Shown here piece after piece: positions 1 through 5,438 of a stretch of DNA of 10,212 nt (its first letter is position 1; each line of letters opens with the position of its first letter). The stretch lies in assembly GCA_030040755.1 (NCBI GenBank), contig JASHTC010000099.1, forward strand, positions 1-10,212, written 5' to 3'. Both the position numbers and the translations under genes were made by a program. A model generated the notes under the pieces. The model saw nothing but the letters and a program-made list of their open reading frames with translations. It had not been told where the DNA came from and did no database searches. This stretch comes from Thermoplasmata archaeon. Its GTDB lineage: Archaea; Thermoplasmatota; Thermoplasmata; Lutacidiplasmatales; UBA184.

Positions 1-644
1 ACATCATCACGCTCATCTACGGCCTCGCGGGCTACATCGCGTTCCAGGCGGTGACCTACCTGATGGAGCTGCCTCACCCGGCCGGGTACGGGCTGAGCCT
101 GATTCAGACCGGACTTACGCTGATCCCCCTGATCGTCGTGCTGCTCCCGGTCGCCCTCGCGGTCGGGACCGTCATCCCTCGCTATGGAGTGAAGCCGTTC
201 CTCTACCTCGGGGGAGCGTTTGGCGTGGTGGCGTATCTGCTCCTGTCGGTCGCGACCAGCCCGCTCGAGGTAGGAGCGTTCCTGGCCGTCTACGCGGTGG
301 GGGGCGGGCTCGCGTCGGTCGCCCTACAGAACCTCCTGGTGCTCTCCCTGGACAAGCGAGAGATGGGGCTCGGGACCTCCCTCAACACCTCGTTCCGGTA
401 CATCGGACAAAGCCTCGGGGCCCCGGTCGCGGGCGCGATCTTGACCACCTACGTGGCCGTCCAATCCTCCGGCGGACACGCCCTGCTGCTCCCGACCCCG
501 GCGGCATTCCAGTACTGTTTCTACCTGGCCGGCGTCGCCTTCGTGCTGGTCGGCCTCGCCGCGATCTTCGCCCGAGAGGTAATCGGTCGACGCGCGACCG
601 TCGCCGGCTCATCGCCCACCCTTCCCCTGCGCGGGGAAGGATAG
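1..644 (+). CDS. MFS transporter, DHA2-like, C-terminal part (5' truncated)
   Basis: This is the C-terminal part of a major facilitator superfamily permease, probably a DHA2/EmrB-like proton-driven drug exporter in the cytoplasmic membrane. The frame is open from base 3, so the real start lies outside the window and the GTG at 51 is internal. About 213 residues are visible. They form several long hydrophobic helices separated by short charged loops. A segment near bases 370-450 reads GTSLNTSFRYIGQSLGAPVAG, close to the glycine-rich helix common in DHA2 exporters. The last residues (SPTLPLRGEG) are encoded by a strong palindrome and look like an added tail rather than conserved protein. The gene is on the same strand as the arsenic operon, but about 145 bases and a separate promoter lie between them, so an arsenic role is not implied. 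Family assignment is fairly sure; the substrate is unknown. Confidence 0.8.
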   Translation, partial: IITLIYGLAGYIAFQAVTYLMELPHPAGYGLSLIQTGLTLIPLIVVLLPVALAVGTVIPRYGVKPFLYLGGAFGVVAYLLLSVATSPLEVGAFLAVYAVGGGLASVALQNLLVLSLDKREMGLGTSLNTSFRYIGQSLGAPVAGAILTTYVAVQSSGGHALLLPTPAAFQYCFYLAGVAFVLVGLAAIFAREVIGRRATVAGSSPTLPLRGEG

Positions 645-648
645 GGTG
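617..648 (+). terminator. Stem-loop across the MFS stop codon
   Basis: The arms CCTTCCCC (620-627) and GGGGAAGG (633-640) pair perfectly around the loop TGCGC, and a short outer CAC/GTG pairing reaches 617-648. The TAG stop (642-644) lies in the structure, so the palindrome encodes the last residues of the transporter. It may act in transcription termination or be a copy of a dispersed GC-rich palindromic repeat. No oligo-T run follows, so a terminator role is uncertain. A second possible stem, GCGGAGG (668-674) with CCTCCGC (702-708), lies just downstream. Confidence 0.45.
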
Positions 649-758
649 CGACCACCCGCTCGTCGGAGCGGAGGACCGGCCTCGAACCCTCGGGTCCCCG
701 ACCTCCGCCGTCCGCTATCGAGGGACGAGATGTCCCCAGAGGTTCATGTCGACCCAAA

Positions 759-792
759 TCAACATATATCATGTTGACATCCGTCAACATGA
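759..792 (+). promoter_or_regulatory. ArsR operator array (overlapping inverted repeats)
   Basis: Two perfect inverted repeats share a half-site. TCAACAT (759-765) faces ATGTTGA (771-777) across five bases. TCATGTTGAC (769-778) faces GTCAACATGA (783-792) across four bases. Variants of the half-site flank the core: TCATGTCGAC at 744-753 and TGATGTCGAC at 790-799. ArsR-family dimers typically bind such palindromes. The array covers the space from the TATA box to the predicted transcription start, so a bound dimer would block TFB/RNA polymerase. The sequence is direct observation; ArsR as the ligand is inferred from position. Confidence 0.75.
762..769 (+). promoter_or_regulatory. TATA box of the ars operon
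   Basis: The A/T-rich octamer ACATATAT stands out in GC-rich surroundings. Its centre is about 24-27 bases ahead of the ATG codons at 789 and 792. This is archaeal promoter spacing and predicts a leaderless arsR transcript. No -35/-10 pair and no Shine-Dalgarno site is evident here. The assignment is by inspection only. Confidence 0.55.
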
Positions 793-1157
793 TGTCGACC
801 ACCGGACCCGATTCGGCTCTCGCGACCCGACTGGAGCGACTCACGGGCGAAGACGCATCCTGTTGCGTGCCGGAGTACCGGGATCTCGCGAAGGAAGTCG
901 CCGCCGCTCCCGGCTTCCCGGAGGCGTTGAAGCGGGTGCGAGCTCTGGCGGACGAGAATCGCCTCCTCGCGGTGGCGCTGCTCAGGCGGCGGAACGAGCT
1001 CTGCGCCTGTGAGATCCAAGCCGCCACCGGCCTCTCGCACGCGACCGTGAGCCATCACATGGCCGTGCTGGTGGACGCAGGGGTTGTGAAGTGGCGTCGG
1101 GAAGGAAAGTGGATGTACTATCGGCTCGCGGACCGCCCGGAGGTGGTCCTCCCGTGA
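789..1157 (+). CDS. arsR: ArsR-family metalloid-responsive repressor
   Basis: This is a winged-helix repressor of the ArsR/SmtB family that most likely senses As(III) and controls the operon it heads. Counting from the ATG at 789, a winged HTH occupies roughly residues 45-115. It contains the segment ELCACEIQ, whose two cysteines match the ELCVC As(III)-binding pair of classical ArsR, and a recognition helix around GLSHATVSHHMAVL. The wing follows (KWRREGKWMYYRL). An N-terminal extension adds a vicinal Cys-Cys (SCCVPEY), which could be a further thiol ligand. An ATG at 771 is in frame but lies inside the operator and only just after the TATA box, so 789 or 792 on a leaderless transcript is preferred. 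The stop overlaps the arsM start in GTGA, indicating translational coupling. Family assignment is strong; the exact inducer is inferred from the cysteines and neighbours. Confidence 0.9.
   Translation: MMSTTGPDSALATRLERLTGEDASCCVPEYRDLAKEVAAAPGFPEALKRVRALADENRLLAVALLRRRNELCACEIQAATGLSHATVSHHMAVLVDAGVVKWRREGKWMYYRLADRPEVVLP
1139..1147 (+). promoter_or_regulatory. Strong Shine-Dalgarno site for arsM
   Basis: GGAGGTGGT lies inside the end of arsR, six bases ahead of the GTG at 1154. It matches the archaeal/bacterial anti-SD very well. It fixes the arsM start at the GTGA overlap instead of an upstream in-frame GTG at 1091. Confidence 0.7.
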
Positions 1158-1978
1158 CCCGAGGCAGCCCGAGCGAGACTTCCGCCGAGGCTCGTCGGCA
1201 ACAGGTCCGCGCCCGATACGGGAAAATCGCTTCCCGAGGAGACTGCTGCTGCACCGACGGGGGGCTCTCGAGCGGCTGCGAGGGCGTCGCCGAGGGATCC
1301 CGCGGGGGACGGTCGTCCCCGGCGACTCAGCTCGGGTATTCGACCCAGGAGTTGGCGGCGATGCCTGAGGGGGCGAATCTTGGTCTGGGCTGCGGAAATC
1401 CCACTGCCCTACTGGCGCTCCAGCCGCGTCAGGTCGTACTCGACTTGGGGAGTGGCGCCGGGATCGACTGTTTCCTGGCCGCGAAACGGGTCGGAACGAA
1501 GGGGCAAGTCATCGGCGTGGACATGACGCCCGAAATGCTGGGGAGAGCCCGGGAGAACGCTCGGAGAGGTCACTACACGAATGTCGAATTCCGGCTGGGG
1601 GAGGTCGAGCACCTTCCGGTCGCCGACGACTCGGTGGACGTGGTCATCTCCAACTGCGTCATCAACCTGGTCCCCGACAAAGGTCAGGTTTACCGCGAGG
1701 CGTTTCGGGTGCTCCGCCGCGGAGGCCATCTCGCCATCTCGGACGTCGTGGCCACGCGCCCGATATCCGCCCGAGAGCGAGCCGACCCGTCGCTCTGGTC
1801 CTCCTGCTCGTCGGGGGCGATCGAAGGGAAAGAGGTCGAGGCGCTGCTCAGGAGGGTCGGCTTCCAGGAGGTCCGTCTGGACCTGAAGCTGCCCGACCAG
1901 GTGCCGGAATCCCTCCGCGGCCCCGCCTCCCTGGGCGTGGTACCTGCGGATATCCGAGCGGTAAAACCCAGAGAGTGA
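1154..1978 (+). CDS. arsM: Arsenite S-adenosylmethionine methyltransferase
   Basis: ArsM transfers methyl groups from S-adenosylmethionine to As(III), giving methylated and partly volatile arsenicals. The protein has 274 residues from the GTG start, near the family norm. It shows the archaeal/bacterial ArsM signature YSTQELAAMPEGANLGLGCGNP (residues about 62-83). SAM motif I follows (VLDLGSGAGID, 95-105), then GVDMTPEM (121-128), NCVINL (167-172) and SSCSSGAIE (216-224). The cysteines at 80, 168 and 218 match the known As(III)-binding or redox cysteines of this family (Cys72, Cys174 and Cys224 in the algal enzyme). The N-terminal cluster CCC (31-33), with Cys42, probably supplies the fourth. 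It overlaps arsR by four bases and is followed six bases later by arsC. It is likely ArsR-controlled and cytoplasmic. Assignment is confident. Confidence 0.93.
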   Translation: MTRGSPSETSAEARRQQVRARYGKIASRGDCCCTDGGLSSGCEGVAEGSRGGRSSPATQLGYSTQELAAMPEGANLGLGCGNPTALLALQPRQVVLDLGSGAGIDCFLAAKRVGTKGQVIGVDMTPEMLGRARENARRGHYTNVEFRLGEVEHLPVADDSVDVVISNCVINLVPDKGQVYREAFRVLRRGGHLAISDVVATRPISARERADPSLWSSCSSGAIEGKEVEALLRRVGFQEVRLDLKLPDQVPESLRGPASLGVVPADIRAVKPRE

Positions 1979-1984
1979 GGCCAC

Positions 1985-2428
1985 ATGGTCCAGAAGACGG
2001 TCCTATTCGCCTGCGTGGAGAACGCCTGCCGGTCCCTCATGGCGGAGGCGATGTTCAACCGGAATCCGGCGAGCGGGTGGCGCGCCATCTCGGCCGGAAC
2101 CCAGCCCTCGGCCGTCGCCAATCCGCGGACCGAGATCATGCTTCGTGAGATCGGTCTGGAGCTGCCTCCGCACCGACCGCAGCTTCTGACGGAGGAAATG
2201 ATGGCGGCTTCGAAGGTGGTCGTCACGATGGGCTGCCTCGACCGCGCGAGCTGTCCAGCGAACCTAAAGGTCCTCGAGCTCCGGGACTGGGCGCTCCCCG
2301 ACCCCGGGAAGCTGGACGACGCGGGGTTCCGCCAGGTACGCCGAGACCTCGGGGCCCATGTGGAGGAGCTTCGGCGAGAGCTCGCGCTCGCGGACGAGGG
2401 ACGGGCCGCTCTCGCCGAGAGCGGCTGA
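1985..2428 (+). CDS. arsC: Arsenate reductase, LMW-phosphatase type (thioredoxin-coupled)
   Basis: This 147-residue protein has the low-molecular-weight tyrosine phosphatase fold used by thioredoxin-coupled arsenate reductases. The P-loop CVENACR (Cys10 to Arg16) fits CX5R. Two more cysteines, Cys84 in TMGC and Cys90 in SCPA, stand where the relay Cys82/Cys89 of the pI258 ArsC type occur. DWALPDP (101-107) supplies the general-acid aspartate. The three cysteines favour arsenate reduction to As(III) over simple protein-phosphatase activity. The gene starts six bases after arsM, with a GTGAGG-like Shine-Dalgarno overlapping the arsM end, and ends six bases before the aquaporin gene. In the operon it would convert incoming As(V) to the As(III) handled by ArsM and the channel. 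Only a functional test can exclude a phosphatase role. Confidence 0.88.
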   Translation: MVQKTVLFACVENACRSLMAEAMFNRNPASGWRAISAGTQPSAVANPRTEIMLREIGLELPPHRPQLLTEEMMAASKVVVTMGCLDRASCPANLKVLELRDWALPDPGKLDDAGFRQVRRDLGAHVEELRRELALADEGRAALAESG

Positions 2429-2434
2429 GCGCGT

Positions 2435-3130
2435 GTGCCGCACCGTCTCCTTCGCCGATGCCTCGCGGAGGTCGTCGGGACGGCCCTCCTCGTGGGAATT
2501 GGAACGGGCACGATCGTAGTCACCGGTAACGACGGTGGGGTCCCGCAGTGGATGACGGCCATCGCGTGGTTCCTGGCCGTCTTCGTACCGGTCACGCTCT
2601 TCATCCGGATCTCGGGAGCGCATCTCAACCCCGCCGTGACCCTGGCGCTGGCCGGCAGCGGTCGAATCGCCTGGAAGGAGGCCGCTCCCTACTGGGCTTC
2701 CCAGTTCACGGGGGCCTTCGTTGCGAGCGCCGTGGTCCTGGTCTCTCTCGGGGGCGGCAGCCACCTCGGTGCTACCCTCCCCGCCCACGCCAGCGTCGCC
2801 GAGGCCTTCACCGCGGAAGCCGCCTTCACCACCCTCCTCGTCGGCGCGGTCTTCGTCCTGGCGGACCGCGGAGAGGGCCCCCTCCGATGGCGGATCCTCC
2901 TTCCACCGGCGGCGGTTGGCATCTCCACGTATGTGATCGGGCCATGGACCGGGAGCTCCCTCAATCCGGCCCGAAGCCTGGCTCCCGCCGTGGTCTCGGG
3001 TACGTACACGGACCTATGGGTCTACCTGGTCGCCGTGCCCCTGGCGGCCCTCGCGGTCGCGGCCGTTTGGAAGCCACGGTCCGTAGACTTGGCCGACCGA
3101 GGGCCGGGTCGCGCTGAAATTACCCGTTAG
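2435..3130 (+). CDS. MIP-family aquaporin/aquaglyceroporin, AqpS-like role
   Basis: This is a channel of the major intrinsic protein family, 231 residues, with about six membrane helices and two half-helices. Both NPA motifs are present: HLNPAVT (Asn65-Ala67) and SLNPARS (Asn177-Ala179). Arg180 after the second NPA is the selectivity-filter arginine. The start is a GTG six bases after arsC and leads directly into the first helix (AEVVGTALLVGIGTG). Some bacterial ars operons, notably Sinorhizobium aqpS with arsC, use an aquaglyceroporin to let As(III) flow out down its gradient. The position here, with no ArsB or Acr3 gene in the window, suggests the same role. Methylated species or water/glycerol transport are other options. 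The family is certain; the arsenic role is inferred from context. Confidence 0.88.
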   Translation: MPHRLLRRCLAEVVGTALLVGIGTGTIVVTGNDGGVPQWMTAIAWFLAVFVPVTLFIRISGAHLNPAVTLALAGSGRIAWKEAAPYWASQFTGAFVASAVVLVSLGGGSHLGATLPAHASVAEAFTAEAAFTTLLVGAVFVLADRGEGPLRWRILLPPAAVGISTYVIGPWTGSSLNPARSLAPAVVSGTYTDLWVYLVAVPLAALAVAAVWKPRSVDLADRGPGRAEITR

Positions 3131-3382
3131 CCCCCTGGGTTCTCGGCCGGTCGCGCGGCGCTGCAGCACCCACCACCTTCGAGTTCCCGGCACCCGCCGA
3201 TGCCGTCAGGACTGGCCCGGATCGACTCTGAGGGACGCCTCGGCCTCGAGGAGGGATGCCAGGGACGTTCCGCCGATCCCTCCACCCGATGATGCCCCCC
3301 TTCCTGAGTCCAAGGACGAGCGAGGGCGAGCTGGGCCGAACGCAGACCATCCCGTCGCACCGGAAGCGCCCAGTTCTCTGAG

Positions 3383-3420
3383 AGGTGCGCTTTTCGACGT
3401 GACTAGTTTTTCGACTTTTC
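3383..3420. terminator. T-rich tract between convergent genes
   Basis: Between the aquaporin stop and the converging - strand gene lie 272 bases (3131-3402) with no recognisable gene. Near the right end the + strand has repeated T-runs with the unit TTTTCGAC (3390-3397 and 3406-3413) and a further TTTT after it. Archaeal intrinsic termination relies on oligo-T, so this is a plausible stop for the ars operon. The second run lies inside the 3' end of the opposing gene. Confidence 0.35.
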
Positions 3421-4029
3421 TCTCTCGGCGGCAGCGTAGCGCAAGAGGAGAGCGCCCGAGCGAAACGCTCGCGACTCCAACAGCCGGAAGTCGTGCCGAC
3501 CGGGAGCGCCAAGCGGGACGACTTCGTCGTGGTGGTCCAGCGTCGGCTGCATGTGGAAAAGTGGCAGTCCCCGTCCGATAAGGCTCGGGGAGACCGTCAG
3601 GCAGAGCTCGTCCGCGAGGTCCTGGGCGAGCACGGACTGGACGAGCTGCACACCGCCCGCGACGATCATGTTCCTGCCGGGGAGGGACCGCAGTCGGGAA
3701 ATCTCGTCCGCAACCGATGCCCGGACGATCCGGGAATTGGGCCAGGTGGCCGTCTGCAGCGTATGGGAGAAGACGACCTTCTCTGCCTGGGTCGAGAAAC
3801 GAGCGAAGGCCCGCCAGTGCTCGTTTTCGGAGTTGACCTGAGCGGGCCAGAACCCCGCCCAGCCCTCGTAGGTCTTTCTCCCGAGCAAGAGAGTGTCGAC
3901 GTGGTCCATCGGCCCCGTCCACATCGCCTCCCAAAACTCACGATCCGCTTCGGGGTCATCCGGGCCGGCGGCCAGCGCAGCAAACCCATCCAAGGTCATG
4001 TACATGGTGACCAGAACCTTCCTCGACAT
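3403..4029 (-). CDS. Dihydrofolate reductase family protein (RibD C-terminal-like)
   Basis: This 208-residue protein has the dihydrofolate-reductase fold seen in the RibD C-terminal/YyaP-YwjB group, which uses NADPH for small-molecule reductions of mostly unknown substrate. Key segments are VTMYMTLDGF near the N terminus, DTLLLGRKTYEGWAGFWP (45-62), KVVFSHTL (84-91), the glycine-rich MIVAGGVQLVQSVLAQDLADEL (121-142) and the SPSLIGRGLPLF strand (147-158). The start is ATG at 4029, with a GGGGAG Shine-Dalgarno (4037-4042) and a TATA-like element 31-40 bases ahead. It converges on the aquaporin gene and is separated from the VOC gene behind it by 190 bases. The tail (YAAAEREKSKN) is ordinary charged sequence. 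The family is clear; a true DHFR role is unlikely because the cofactor/folate signature differs, but the substrate is unknown. Confidence 0.85.
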   Translation of the reverse strand: MSRKVLVTMYMTLDGFAALAAGPDDPEADREFWEAMWTGPMDHVDTLLLGRKTYEGWAGFWPAQVNSENEHWRAFARFSTQAEKVVFSHTLQTATWPNSRIVRASVADEISRLRSLPGRNMIVAGGVQLVQSVLAQDLADELCLTVSPSLIGRGLPLFHMQPTLDHHDEVVPLGAPGRHDFRLLESRAFRSGALLLRYAAAEREKSKN

Positions 4030-4060
4030 CGCTCGACTCCCCTTCCGGGCAGGGGGCGGT

Positions 4061-4070
4061 CGATATTACG
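4061..4070 (-). promoter_or_regulatory. TATA-like element for the DHFR-family gene
   Basis: Read on the - strand, CGTAATATCG is an A/T island in GC-rich DNA, 31-40 bases ahead of the ATG at 4029. It predicts a start site near 4039 and a short leader that includes the GGGGAG ribosome-binding site. Assigned by eye. Confidence 0.4.
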
Positions 4071-4121
4071 GGTTCGTGGGGCGTCAGCCGTTGTCCCGCC
4101 TCGGCACGGTGCTTTCCCTAG

Positions 4122-4196
4122 CCGGCAGGCCTGTTCGCCTCCTGGTCGTACCCAGCCCCGGCTCTGCCTGGAAGGAGGCGTGCATCCTGCCTCCGG
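4122..4196. other. Nested stem-loop between two - strand genes
   Basis: The outer arm CCGGCAGG (4122-4129) can pair with CCTGCC...CGG (4186-4196). Inside it GCCTCC (4137-4142) pairs with GGAGGC (4174-4179), and within that AGCC (4154-4157) pairs with GGCT (4160-4163). It lies downstream of the VOC gene and upstream of the DHFR-family promoter. It could be a terminator or a structured RNA. GC-rich DNA makes chance pairing common. Confidence 0.3.
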
Positions 4197-4219
4197 CGTT
4201 GGAGTAGACGGGGGTCGCC

Positions 4220-4618
4220 CTACTTGACCGGCGCCGGTGGCGACCTGAGGACAAACTCGTTCCCGTCGGGGTCGGCGATGACCGAGAGCGTCGCCGTGAA
4301 CCCGGGGGGATTGATCGTATGCGGAGGGTCCGTCACCCTGCCCCCTCGTCGGGTGATCTCGGCGCAGGCGGACGCCGGGTCATGATGGGTGAACACGACT
4401 CCCGAAACGGTGCCCGGTTCCCGTCCGCCTTCCCCGGGGTCGTAGAGGTGCATCCGGAGCGTCGTGGTCGTCCCCGGAATGGAGAAGACGGCCCGCCCCG
4501 CCTTGCCATCGAACTGGAGTTCCTTCAGACCCAGTACCTCGCCGTAGAAGTTCCGCGCCTTGTGAATGTCTCGGACATGCACCGTCACCGCCTCGAGCCC
4601 CTCGATGGTCGCGGTCAT
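4220..4618 (-). CDS. VOC-family protein (glyoxalase/bleomycin-resistance/dioxygenase fold)
   Basis: This small metalloenzyme-type protein of the vicinal oxygen chelate superfamily has 132 residues from the ATG at 4618. An upstream in-frame ATG at 4648 would add ten unremarkable residues. The first beta-alpha module reads VTVHVRDIHKARNFYGEVLGLKEL; its His is a likely metal ligand and FYGEVLGL is typical of the family. The second module ends in ADPDGNEFVL, whose Glu is the other usual ligand. The middle segment (GVVFTHHDPASACAEITRRGGRV) is the usual second-module helix. Such proteins include glyoxalases, fosfomycin- or bleomycin-resistance proteins and small-molecule lyases, and the sequence does not tell which. 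It stands alone on the - strand, with about 120 bases ahead of it. Confidence 0.85.
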   Translation of the reverse strand: MTATIEGLEAVTVHVRDIHKARNFYGEVLGLKELQFDGKAGRAVFSIPGTTTTLRMHLYDPGEGGREPGTVSGVVFTHHDPASACAEITRRGGRVTDPPHTINPPGFTATLSVIADPDGNEFVLRSPPAPVK

Positions 4619-4765
4619 ACGCGATGCCGCAAAACCATCCCGACTCATTAGCGCTCAGGGGTCCTTCCGAAGTCCGACGGGAGTGGGCACCCGGGGGCTT
4701 GCGACGCCTTCGGTCGCGCCGAGCTTCCACCGCGAGGGTCGGAGGGGCGGGAGAGAGGAGGTCGT

Positions 4766-5245
4766 CTAGCCCTTGGCCGGGCGCCCGCTCCGGTACCTCG
4801 TTTCGATGGCCCCCACGAGCGCATCCCAGTACTTGCTCGACGCACGAACCCAGTCGGCCTTCTTGGGGAAATCCGGAACCAACCACCGCTCGACGAGCAC
4901 CAGGCTGACTCGGGTCTTCTTCGGGCTCAAGGCCGTGAGTCTGTAGTCGATGGAGTCCAGATCGATGTGATCGATCGTATCCTTGTGCCAAGCGTTCGGT
5001 GGGCTCAGTCGAATCAACTCAACTGCCATCGCTGGATTTCTGCCTCCGTTCCTGGAGACCCGAACGCGAACCAAACGCTCGGGACTCACTCGAATGACCC
5101 GACTCCGCGGCCGGGACCTCGAGAACTTTCCGTCATCGGGCCGGAAATCGGTGCACCAGTCATACACGTAGCGGAGCGGGGCGTTTACGACCTTGGAAAA
5201 TCTCCCGGTGTGCGTGGCGAAGATTCGCTGCCTCTTTTCGAGCAT
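4766..5245 (-). CDS. SRPBCC-family (START/polyketide-cyclase-like) protein
   Basis: This protein of about 159 residues appears to have the SRPBCC helix-grip fold that binds lipids or other hydrophobic ligands. Support comes from the N-terminal pattern GRFSKVVNAPLRYVYDWCTDF, matching the 'v.APpe.Vyd...D' opening of this family. Alternating strands follow (RVIRVSPERLVRVRVSR, AVELIRLSP, YRLTALSPKKTRVSLVLVERW), then a C-terminal amphipathic helix (SKYWDALVGAIETRYRSG) that would close the pocket. The ATG at 5245 is preferred; an in-frame GTG at 5254 and a TTG at 5296 lie upstream. A weak TATA-like GATTATCAA about 30-40 bases ahead favours 5254 or 5245. The gene is followed by the VOC gene but 117 bases separate them, so an operon is uncertain. 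Ligand and role are unknown. Confidence 0.75.
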   Translation of the reverse strand: MLEKRQRIFATHTGRFSKVVNAPLRYVYDWCTDFRPDDGKFSRSRPRSRVIRVSPERLVRVRVSRNGGRNPAMAVELIRLSPPNAWHKDTIDHIDLDSIDYRLTALSPKKTRVSLVLVERWLVPDFPKKADWVRASSKYWDALVGAIETRYRSGRPAKG

Positions 5246-5438
5246 GGGATGCACCGGGAGCCCCACTTGTTCGGGGCTTGATAATCCTTGAACCAACGAC
5301 CCTCAGCGCCGGCGATGACCGAAATGAGTGGCAAATCAGGGGACGCGCTCCCCCGCACCGGGGCACTTGCAACGCGTTATGCCCCGAGGACGAGGCGACC
5401 ACCCTACGGAGACCGGCCGACTCCGTCCCGGGTTCACC

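Noticed and set aside
771..788. arsR start at ATG 771
   Set aside because: It lies two bases after the TATA box and within the operator, so a transcript from this promoter would not include it. The downstream ATGs at 789 and 792 fit better.
1091..1153. Longer arsM starting at GTG 1091
   Set aside because: It would overlap arsR by more than 60 bases and adds a Gly/Pro-rich stretch unlike ArsM. The strong Shine-Dalgarno at 1139-1147 points to GTG 1154.
3200..3292. Small 30-residue + strand ORF (MPSGLARIDSEG...)
   Set aside because: No ribosome-binding site, promoter, hydrophobic or repeat feature, or recognisable family; GC-rich DNA yields such frames by chance.
3493..4227. Long + strand open frame opposite the DHFR-family gene
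   Set aside because: It is the antisense of a recognised gene in GC-rich DNA, and its composition is rich in Arg, Pro and Gly with no fold signature.
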